DNA of 64,000 nucleotides from Apoda limacodes (taxonomy: Eukaryota > Arthropoda > Insecta > Lepidoptera > Limacodidae). The stretch spans positions 3,682,959 through 3,746,958 of the forward strand of contig OX291542.1 of assembly GCA_946406115.1 (NCBI GenBank), written 5' to 3'. Of this stretch, positions 21,423 to 30,404 are shown piece after piece. How positions within the stretch are numbered: position 1 is the first letter of the stretch; each line of letters begins with the position of its first letter. The notes under the pieces were generated by a model. The model did no database searches and was not told the DNA's origin. It saw only the letters and a program-made list of their open reading frames with translations. The position numbers and the translations under genes are program-made.

Positions 21423-22399
21423 CACTGTGGAATAAAGGTCTTATATGCTGGGGGAGGGGGAGGACATAATAAAATAACGAGCACTTAAGAGGGCCCCAAC
21501 GCACATATACCTTTGCTATGCGGGTGTGTAGCGGGAGTCGACAATGTTAGTTTCAGATAGAGCTCGTTTTCCAGTGGCGTAAAAATATTATAGATAGGCC
21601 CACAACTTAGCGTAAAGGGGGGGAAATATTTGATTACAGTTACATCACATGCGATATAAAAATTAAATTACAGTAATTTTCTAGCTATGTAGTTATTTAA
21701 CATGTCATGGAATAAATTATGCTCTCGCTAACTTGTTGATAACGAGTTATGAATTAAAAATAGAAAACGGGAAATTCGGCTGTAATTTTCTTAAAGAAAA
21801 AAAAAAAATTGGTTTGGACAGAAACCGCGCAACCAAATGCAGTAATCTGCTAGTCAAAGAATGTAGAAGGCCATGTTATTTTCGGTTTGGAACTTGCCAT
21901 AGGACAGCGAAATCGATTTTAAACCCAAGCAGAAACCTGTACATTAAAGTAGGGTGCAGCCTAAATGTATCATTTTACTATTGAAGAGTTAGAGTGAGCT
22001 ATTTTATGATTAGGGAATGCATTGAAAGGCGGGATAGCGAGCATTTGGAATGTTAATGCAGAAGTGAGGTCATAAGGTCACTAAGATATTAGCTAAAGTA
22101 GGCCTCATCCATCTCAGTACTTTAATTTTATACTAAGTAGCGCTGACTTAGTAAGTTGGGGTCATCCCCATAGGCCATTTAGACATATCAGTATATATGT
22201 GTAATTATCGGTTTATAAGTTTAGTTAAAGGGGTATTCCAAAGTACGAACATCTAATTACTGTTTCACTTGACGGTGACGTCTGTTAAGCCCTTAGACCA
22301 GGTGAACTTCCTCCAACGGGAAGATTCATGTCTGGTAGAAGGTAACCTTAACAAAGTAAACAGTAGATGTTAAAACGACTAAATGTACTTTGTAAGTTG

Positions 22400-23127
22400 T
22401 TAGTTTAGGGATACGATATGGTGAAAGAAAATTATATCAAATAATATAAACGGGGGGAGAAAAGGGTGTGCGCTCGAGCGGGGATTTGAACTCGGAGTTT
22501 CCCGGGGTTTTGGCGCGAGCGTGAGGTGTTTGGCCGACGGAGCTGTCTGGGGTGATTCTGTGCGATCGAATGTAGACGTTAGGTTTAGGTCATCTTTTAT
22601 AGATTCGTTGCTACCGTTCACGGGCTATTAGATTCAGATTTTTGGATACTTTTGGATCATGGTTTTGCTTGCCAAATTATATTGATTGTCGATAAATATT
22701 TTATTACTAGGCGGACCAGTAATGTGAAAGGGTTTAACCTATTGTGATATTATTTATGAAGGTAATAAATTGGAAGTGTGATACTGAAATGTAAACGGGA
22801 AGTGTACTTATGTATATATATATATATATATACAAATCGGATTAGGAAATTTAGTGTACTTAAAGGTAAGATAGGACAATGGCAGGTATTAGGTGGTGTT
22901 CAGGTCGGGTATGCCTGGTAGCGTGTTCCTTTTGAACTAAATAGGTTATTGTTAATAGGTATTATCTGTTTAAAGGGTTCTGTCGAGTAGGCGATATGTA
23001 GCAATTGAGAAATGGGGTTGATGTCTGAGTAAAAACATTGACGTAGGTCAGGGACCGGTTTTGTTAGGGTAGTCATGTTAAGGGCGGTTAGAAATGAAAT
23101 GTACATTACGAGAGGGGAGGGTACCAC
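22400..23127 (-). other. Two further antisense reading frames in the leader
   Basis: Minus-strand frames 22,400-22,621 (Ser/Thr/Pro-rich, 'TFDRTESPQTAPSAKHLTLA') and 22,900-23,127 lack clear ATG starts at their upstream ends (GTG codons only). They are in the same orientation as the basic ORF at 20.1-20.4 kb. They could be exons of one antisense transcript, but I found no convincing donor/acceptor pairs, so this stays speculative. Confidence 0.15.
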
Positions 23128-23372
23128 AGTATAAATCGCTAAGTTGTTAGGGGAGGAGTCAACATAATAAATGTTTATTAAACTGCATTAACGTTTATTC
23201 AGAATTAGGATTCGCATGAAATATAAATATATATATAAATTAGGTTCAGCGTAAGGTGAAAAGTGAGCTAGAACATGGATAGATACTATTATCTGCTATG
23301 TAGATGTGAAACTAAGGCAAAATTATTAAACCCAGCCGAGTAGGACAAGGTTATTATTTAGGTTGGTATGAA

Positions 23373-23905
23373 TCGTGAATTGAAATGATTTTGGATTTTT
23401 ATACATGGCTAGTGTAACCCCTGTGATTTTTGCCGTGTGAGTTGCAGGGGGTCGTAATGTTTCGACAGGTACGATCCCTGAGTGACCGCGGGCGGTGCAT
23501 GTCTATGTGTGTGTATACATATTAGTATGCATACATGTGTATATGTGTCGAAGTTGAGGTCGGGCCCTGCCTTAATGGTGGGAGAGTCAGGTCCTTAACT
23601 GAAAGAGCGAAAAGGGTTATGCTGAGGGTGTGTTTAAATCGTCGCGGGTAAAGATTGTAATTTGTTAGGGCCTGAACTGAAATGATTTGGATTTTTTATA
23701 CATGGCTAGTGTAACCCCTGTGATTTTTGCCGTGTGAGTTGCAGGGGGTCGTAATGTTTCGACAGGTACGATCCCTGAGTGACCGCGGGCGGTGCATGTC
23801 TATGTGTGTGTATACATATTAGTATGCATACATGTGTATATGTGTCGAAGTTGAGGTCGGGCCCTGCATGATGGTGGGAGAGTCAGGTCCTTAACTGAAG
23901 AAGAA
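23373..23905 (+). repeat. Two-unit tandem duplication (about 298 bp) in the leader
   Basis: The segment starting 'gaaatgattttggattttta' at about 23,377 is repeated from about 23,675. It includes 'gttgcagggggtcgtaatgt', 'cgagtgaccgcgggcggtgc'-like sequence and a 'tatacatattagtatgcata' palindrome. The units are almost identical over about 230 bp and then diverge. Confidence 0.85.
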
Positions 23906-24347
23906 AAGGGTGTTATGCTGGAGATGTGCTTAAGTCATCGGGAAAAAGATAAAAATAAAAAAGAAAAGGGGGGGGAAAGTTGTGAGTTGTTAGGATAGAC
24001 AAACTTGCCTTGTGGGGTTCAGGGAGGTTTTAAGGTTCCGGCGACTGCCGTTTTGGTGGATCGCTTCCGGTGTATGGTTGGATAAGAGTGTGGAGGTATG
24101 CGTACATATGTATACGTCGTTAGTGGAAGTTAGGCTTAGCGTGAATGAGGGGTGGTTAGTTAAGGGGAGGAGGGGGATATGCGGAGTATGGGATTAGGCC
24201 GCTCTAGTATCAGCCTTATTACACAAGGTTCAAATTTTACAACCGGTTCTTATAGTTGCTGATAACAATTTAATATTTGCTTCTTAATATCATTAAATAA
24301 ACAACCCTCGGACGTCATTGCCCTATTCAGACTTTTGTACATCATAA

Positions 24348-25170
24348 CGAGCCTAGATTGAGTGAGGCCTTTGGTCTTTAACTAAAGCAGATCCGTCCTA
24401 GCTATTTATTGCTAGAATGAACAAACTCCACCGTTTGCGTCCAAACATCATCGCCATATTCTAATTACTATATCTATCATAACGAGCTGAGGTTGAGTGA
24501 GGCCCTTGGTCCTTAATCGAAGCGTATACATTATAATGAGCCTAGATTGAGTGAGGCCTTTGGTCCTTAACTAAAGCAGATCCGTCCTAGCTATTTATTG
24601 CTAGAATGAACAAACTCCACCGTTTGCGTCCAAACATCATCGCCATATTCTAATTACTATATCTATCATAACGAGCTGAGGTTGAGTGAGGCCCTTGGTC
24701 CTTAATCGAAGCGTATACATTATAATGAGCCTAGATTGAGTGAGGCCTTTGGTCCTTAACTAAGGCAGATCCGTCCTAGCTGTTTATTGCTAGAACGAAC
24801 AAACTCAACCGTTTGCGTCCAAACATCATCGTCATGGTTAATTATCTATTGTGATTGAATACGGCTAACGATGAACGAACTCAACTGGTTGCTTCCCATT
24901 ATCATCAAATTAACAAACTCAGTTAGTTGCTTCTGCACATCGCCGAATAGTTAAACTCAGCTGTTTATTCCTGAATGTCATTGAATGGATGAACGCAACG
25001 GTTTATTTCCGAAATGGACAAACTCAACTGCTTGCGTTCAAATATAATCGCCATATTAAACCTATAAATATCTATCATGACGAGCCGAGGTTGAGTGAGG
25101 CCCTTGGTCCTTAATCGAAGCATATACATCATAATGAGCCTAGATTGAGTGAGACCCTTGGTCCTCAACC
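24348..25170 (+). repeat. 189-bp tandem repeats and derivatives in the leader
   Basis: 'gcctagattgagtgaggcct' recurs at 24,351, 24,540 and 24,729 (exact 189-bp period). Each unit also contains 'gaacaaactccaccgtttgc' and 'aacgagctgaggttgagtga'. After 24,830 the pattern decays into shorter 'aacaaactcaactgcttgcg'-type pieces, and a partial unit returns at about 25,020-25,170. It lies about 0.6-1.4 kb upstream of gag. Confidence 0.85.
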
Positions 25171-25689
25171 TAAGCATGTCAGTCAGTATCCGTCCTGATT
25201 ACCGATGACAAATAGCGGACAACCTCAGTTGGCTGCTTCCAACCATCATTACCTTTTTCCTGAACTACTATATTCTTCATGTCTAACGAGTATATCTGGT
25301 GTTTCTTATTATAGAGCTGCAGGGGCTTGCTTTTGTTTCGACGGGGTGGGTTCTGGGGTGGTTGCGAGTTGAGGGTAAGGGGATCAATAGGGGTTATTTA
25401 TTTTTCTTTCTCCCCTTTGTTTTTCCCTTCCATGGGTGCTGTATCCTTTCTTGTTACCTTGATAGGTCTATAGTCTTGAGAGGACGCCATCTTCTATTAT
25501 TAACCAATTCACGTGTGTTATCTCGAGAGGTCATTAAGAGGTTCCGTTCTTTATCTAAATAAGAAATTCTTGGTTTTGGCTTATTAAGAATAGTGTGTTA
25601 GGTCGTAGGCCCAGTTAGGTTGTTAAAGCCCTGTTAGGAATTAGGACAGGAGGAAATAAGTTTAGGGTCTTACCCAGACGGTCGTCTTG

Positions 25690-25699
25690 GTTGTTGCAG
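25690..25699 (+). promoter_or_regulatory. Possible splice acceptor before gag
   Basis: 'ggttgttgcag|ggttcg' fits an acceptor, 54 bases before the gag ATG at 25,753. No donor has been assigned. Confidence 0.3.
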
Positions 25700-25752
25700 G
25701 GTTCGCGGAAGGGGCGCACGGTTATCGAGAAAATTTTTTGGAAGGGAGAATC

Positions 25753-26748
25753 ATGGGACGTCCTAGAAAACGACAAGCTAAGGGGAGCGACGATGAGAAC
25801 AGCGATAGTGAGGATCTCAGAGCGACTAACGAAGGTTATAAACAGACCATTGCGGACTTAACTAAGCGAATACAAGAATTAGAGAAAAGGATAGAGGAAA
25901 GGGTCGGATTGGTTGTGGAGTCGGCATCCCCCTCGATCAACCTTCCAGTTCCTAACCCGGAGCCAATTGTCGATCTGACCCCCCCGACGGTTAATGAGGA
26001 GGTAATAAAGTGCTGCAATCAAGTGGGCGCTATGTATAAATATGGGGGGGTGGAACGACCCAAGTTTAGCACCCCTGAGAGCTTGCATCCAGTAACGTTC
26101 CTTGAGAATTTGACGTATTACCTAAAGAGAGCACCTTTTAGGGACCATGAGATAGATGGAATTTTTGATTGCTTGGAGGGGGAGGCGAGAAATTGGGCTC
26201 GAGTGTATAAAGAGACATGGGGGTCTCTGGAGGACTTCAAAAGGGACTTCTTGGATACATATTGGGGGGAAAATGAACAAAATGCTTTGAGAAGGGACAT
26301 AGTACAATCTGGTTGGGACAAGAAGGTTCATCCTACGATGCTGGGACATTTTTTACATTTAACCGGACAGGCTAAGATGTTGACATATGCCATTCCGGAG
26401 CAACAATTGGTGGGGGACATTATACGACACTTTTCTAAGGAAGTACAGTACGCTTGGACAGTGGCAAGAGAAGAAGGGTTCGGGTTACTAAAGGCCACTA
26501 GTTTTCTGAGAAGACTAGACAACATAGATAAGCAGAAGGGGCTTCTAGAGGGAGTGGGAGGATCCAAGGTGAGGCACATCCATGATGGTCAAGCTGGAAG
26601 TAAAGGAAACTGGAGGTACGGTCGTCCCGAAGCAAAGAAGAGCTTTACAAGATCTGGGCCCAACCGGTCGCCGGGTGCTGGAGGCCAGATGCCGCGGTTA
26701 ATGGAAGTAAATTTAGAAAGGGAAGAGACTTCCTTGGGAAACTATTAA
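25753..26748 (+). CDS. gag: Gag polyprotein of the LTR element (331 aa)
   Basis: The frame is open from 25,687, but the first ATG is at 25,753 (MGRPRKRQAKGSDDENSDSE). Residues 1-25 are basic then acidic, 30-60 form a probable coiled coil ('IADLTKRIQELEKRIEERV'), and about 65-85 is Pro-rich. From residue 105 comes a retrotransposon capsid domain with 'YGGVERPKFSTPESLHPVTF', 'GEARNWARVYKETWGSLEDF', 'FLDTYWGENEQNALRRDI' and 'MLGHFLHLTGQAKML'. The C-terminal 70 residues are basic and Gly-rich ('GSKGNWRYGRPEAKKSF') without any CCHC zinc knuckle, so RNA binding probably rests on the basic tail. The frame ends in TAA (26,746-26,748). It would assemble the cytoplasmic virus-like particle. It is intact over its length. 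Confidence 0.85.
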   Translation: MGRPRKRQAKGSDDENSDSEDLRATNEGYKQTIADLTKRIQELEKRIEERVGLVVESASPSINLPVPNPEPIVDLTPPTVNEEVIKCCNQVGAMYKYGGVERPKFSTPESLHPVTFLENLTYYLKRAPFRDHEIDGIFDCLEGEARNWARVYKETWGSLEDFKRDFLDTYWGENEQNALRRDIVQSGWDKKVHPTMLGHFLHLTGQAKMLTYAIPEQQLVGDIIRHFSKEVQYAWTVAREEGFGLLKATSFLRRLDNIDKQKGLLEGVGGSKVRHIHDGQAGSKGNWRYGRPEAKKSFTRSGPNRSPGAGGQMPRLMEVNLEREETSLGNY

Positions 26749-28104
26749 GAGCTGACTGATTCGATCCCCTACTCAGCTCGTTACCCAGGGGAATTAGAGT
26801 TACGGTCCTACTTTCCTTTAAAACAAATGTTGGATGTAGGGTGGTTGCCTGGTTTGGGGTTAGGGAGAGGTAACGGTATACTTAGACCAATAATTTTAAA
26901 GGGGCAGGCCACGACTCAGGGTCTCGGGTTTCGTAACGATGATGTGTTGTCCGATCCAGTCGTCGGAGTGAGAGATAGGTTGTTAGATAAGGCTAATGAA
27001 GGACTAGGGCCTCTGAGTGTTAGGGTCACACCCGGGGTGAATTCAGTGTTCGAGGAAGAGGAGAAAGCAGTGGGATGCGAGGGGGAAGTCTTAAAATGTG
27101 AGATGAAAGTGAATATATGGGAGGAATGGGTCGATTGCCTCTTAGATACTGGTAGCGATATCACTTGTGTCAGCGAAGAATTTGTATTTAGACATAAGGA
27201 CAGGACAGATATGGCGGTATTTCCGATAAGATGCTTACAGATCAGAGGGGCGGTGGGTCAACGTAGTTCGAAAATTCAAAAGGCTGTGGTGTTACCTCTA
27301 ATGCTAGGGAAACATCGACTTGATTCTCCTTTCCTAATAGTCCCGAAATTAATAAGGCCGGTAATTTTAGGATTTGATTGGATGCGCCTTCATGGGGTGA
27401 TACTAAAAATGGGGCCCACGAGGGTAGTAATTACTATAACGATTGATGGAGAGGAGGTTTCGTTGGATCTGAGAAACCGAGAGATTAACTGCGTTTCGTC
27501 GGTTAGTCCTTTGGTGGGAGCTCCCGCCTTGCACCACGATAAACTCGAAGAAAACATACTTGTAGGGTTGGAGATTGGCCACGTAGGAAGGGCTCTACTT
27601 AAGGGGGTTATAGTGAAGTACAAGGATCTTTTTACGGGGGAGTTGGGACGCGCTAACTGTTATGAACATACTATTATCATGAAATCGGAGGAACCTGTGA
27701 TGAAAAGATCTTATCCAGTTCCGTACGCTTATCGAGACCAGATGGGGAGGAAACTGGGACAAATGGAGAAGCAAGGGATCATCTCCCGAGCTTCCACTCC
27801 GTATTGTAGTCCACTTACTTTTAGATTCAAGTCTGATGGGGATCTACGGGTTTTGTTAGATGCTAGGGAGATAAATAAAGTTATGATAGCGGAGTCTGAA
27901 GCCCCTCCGGTTCAATTAGATGTGTTAAACTCCTTTCATGGGGTACGTTTTATCAGCACCATTGACCTTAACAACGCCTATTTTCAAATTCCCCTGGCCG
28001 AGGGCAGTAAAAGGTACACTGGGTTCACATTTAATGGAAAATCATATGTCTATAATGTTCTACCGCAAGGGCTGAAAACGTCGGTTGGTAGTTTTAGTCG
28101 GTGA
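26749..28104 (+). pseudogene. pol: Pol, N-terminal part: G-patch-like segment, protease, RT fingers and palm; truncated
   Basis: The frame continues straight on from gag past its TAA; the first internal ATG is 26,827. 'GWLPGLGLGRGNGILRPI' then 'QGLGF' (about 26,839-26,931) fits a G-patch. The protease follows, with DTGSDITCVSEEF (catalytic LLDTGS, 27,142-27,160) and 'RPVILGFDWM'. The RT starts near 27,610 ('YKDLF') and shows 'YCSPLTFRFKSDGDLRVLLD', motif A 'STIDLNNAYFQIPL' and motif B 'VLPQGLKTS'. It then breaks: after 'VGSFSR' comes TGA (28,102-28,104), and the segment that should carry the catalytic YxDD is missing. Downstream pol continues in another frame. I infer an internal deletion of roughly 80-90 bp that is not a multiple of three. 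Confidence 0.85.
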
Positions 28105-30160
28105 TTTGCAGGAACACTTGGGTCACCTTGATGTCGTATTGGGTCGATTGCGCAAAGCCGGTCTAACCTGCAACTTGTCCAAATGTAGGTTTGTATGCGC
28201 GGAGGTGAAAATGTTAGGGCACATAATCGACACTGAGGGCATCCGGACTGACCCACAGAAATTGGAAGCCATTAGGGATTTCCCAGCGCCTAAGAAGATA
28301 AAACACTTAAGGGCGTTTTTAGGGCTTTGTAATTATTATCGCCGGTTTATTCCGCGTTACAGCGAATTAATAAGGCCTTTGTGTAGGTTATTAGGAAAGG
28401 GAATACATTGGAGGTGGGATATGTCGGCTCGAGAAGCGTTCGAAGGGCTGAAGGGGGCCTTCATGAGTACGATTAGGTTACACCACCCTGATATAGGATC
28501 TCCATATATTCTGCAGGTAGACAGTTCGGGGGTAGGGGTGGCTGGGGTGCTATACCAGGGCCAGGGGGAGGATATGAAGGTTCTGGGGTATTGTAGCAGG
28601 TCGCTGAGAGGGGCGGAATTGAGGTGGACCGTTACCGAACAAGAACTATGGGCTGTTATATATGGGATAAAGAAATTCGAGACTTACTTACGAGGCGCTA
28701 AGGTGATTATACGGACTGACCATAAAGCACTAACTTTTATGAAATCTTGTCGGCTGTTTAATAGTAGGGTTACTCGTTGGATTCTGTTTTTAGAGCAGTT
28801 TGATTATACTATGGAACACATAAAGGGGAAGGATAACCTGGTTGCCGATGTGTTATCCAGGTACTTGCCGGAGGGTTTATCCATTCAGGAGGACAAAGTT
28901 TTAGGTCCCGAAATTAGTTATATGGGGGTAACGCTGGACCGGGAGTTGAGGAGCGATCTAACCCGTTTGTGCGAGTATCAGGCGGAGGACACTTTGTTGC
29001 GACTATTGAGAGAGCAAGTGGAAGGGCGAGGGGCCGCCACTGGTAGGCTGAAGCGAATTGGGGTTTTGAGTCGAATAATAGATGGAGTATTGTGCTTTGT
29101 GGGTTCGGGGAGAAATAGGGTGGTACCATTTTTACCTAGTGTTTTACAGGAGAGGGTGATATTGCAAGTGCATACGGAAATGGGCCACTTAGGGGCTCTG
29201 AAAACAGTAAAACTAATGCGCGACAGATATTATTGGCCGAACTTACGAAGACGCGTAAAGGAGGTGATATCGAGATGTCATATTTGCCAATTGTCTAAAC
29301 CGAACAACGTGAACTTAGTCGGGAGCTGTAAATCCATTCTACCTGGGGAAATAGGAGATGTAGTAATGGCGGATTTGTACGGGCCTCTGCCCAAGGGGAA
29401 GTATGGATTAAGTTATTTACTAGTAGTACAGGATAGTTTCAGCAAATATCTGAAGTTATTCGAACTAAGGAAGGCCACAGCTAAAGGAGTAGTTTCTAGA
29501 ATTAGACTATACGGGAGGTTTATAAAACCAAAAACGATTCTGACGGACAACGGCAGTCAATTCGTTAGTAGAGAGTGGAAGGAATCTTTAGCGGGGATGG
29601 GAATCCGACCTATCTACACCACGGTTAGGAACCCGCGGCCTAATATCACGGAGAGGGTAAATCGAGAACTAGGGCGTCTGTTTAGAACTTATTGTCATAA
29701 AAATCACAAGGGGTGGGTCGACCAGGTAAGGAGGATAGAGGATTTGTACAACAATACCCTTCACCTCAGTACCGGGTTTACCCCGAATGAGTTATTGTAC
29801 GGTCGGAAGACGAGGTTGGCGATGGATGGGAAGACTAGTGAAGTGGTAAGCGAGAGTGAGTTAGAGGAAATGAGGAGGAGAGCTAGAGAGAAGTTGGTGG
29901 AAACTAGTAAAAGGCGAAATGAATATTTCGATAGAACGCACCGGTTGGTGAATTTCCAGATAGGAGATTTAGTGAAGGTGCGTCGTCACAATAAATCTAG
30001 TGCTATGCTTAAACAAATAAAAAAGTTCTCTTTACTATACGAGGGGCCTTATGTGGTTGCGGCAGTCCCCTTCCCGAATGTATATGTTCTAATGAATCCA
30101 ATCAACAAGCAAATAAGAGGGAAGTTCAATGCCATACATTTGTCTAGATATTACAGTTAG
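28085..30160 (+). pseudogene. pol: Pol, C-terminal part: RT connection, RNase H and integrase
   Basis: The frame resumes at 'VVLVGDLQEHLGHLDVVLG', the RT region just past the missing YxDD, then 'LGHIIDTEGIRTDP' and 'LRAFLGLCNYYRRFIPRYSE'. RNase H has 'ILQVDSSGVGVAGVLY', 'TEQELWAVIYGIKKFETYL', 'RTDHKALTFM' and 'NLVADVLSRYLPE'. Integrase has an HHCC zinc module ('VHTEMGHLGALK' to 'CHICQLSK'), a catalytic core with 'VVMADLYGPLPKG', 'ILTDNGSQFVSREW' and 'NITERVNRELGRLF' (D, D and E present), and a C-terminal GPY/F-like module ('KKFSLLYEGPYVV'). Integrase and RNase H look intact, and only the RT active site is lost. No start codon of its own is expected; the separate frame is a result of the deletion. 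Confidence 0.85.
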
Positions 30161-30404
30161 TCAATGCTGTTATTCCGTTTTCCCGGGGCGACGGCTGAGA
30201 TGGGGGAGGGGGGGGGGGGGATTGGGAGAAAATCATTTTTTTTTTGATTAACTTGTATCGTGGTCATTATTCAAAGAGGAGTGTATTAATATAAATAAAC
30301 GATATCTATTGGTGACGGAGTTTCTTCTTGATACCCTGTCGAGTATACCTTTAAGAAACAAGTCACAACTGATAAGTGTACATTTATGACTTGTTGGGGA
30401 GGAT
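30161..30404 (+). other. Short 3' region after pol, with G run and polypurine tract
   Basis: No env-like ORF fits in these 244 bases. 'gagatgggggaggg' plus a long G run (30,197-30,221) and 'ttggggagga' (30,393-30,403) immediately before the LTR are purine-rich; the latter is the likely primer for plus-strand synthesis. Confidence 0.6.

Larger units (their letters stand above)
19828..25752 (+). other. 5.9-kb untranslated leader of the LTR element
   Basis: From the end of the 5' LTR to the gag ATG there is no long sense ORF. The leader holds an antisense basic ORF (20,109-20,381), long G runs (21,407-21,422, with further G-rich tracts at about 21,450-21,465, 21,618-21,625 and 23,968-23,976), two tandem repeat arrays (23,373-23,905 and 24,348-24,830) and a pyrimidine-rich tract near 25,395-25,470. 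A splice acceptor (TTGTTGCAG, ending 25,699) lies 54 bases before the gag ATG. Many upstream ATGs make ribosome scanning unlikely, so I infer that gag is translated from a spliced leader. Confidence 0.6.

Noticed and set aside
30161..30404. env-like gene after pol
   Set aside because: Only 244 bases separate pol from the 3' LTR, and no transmembrane or signal sequence is present.
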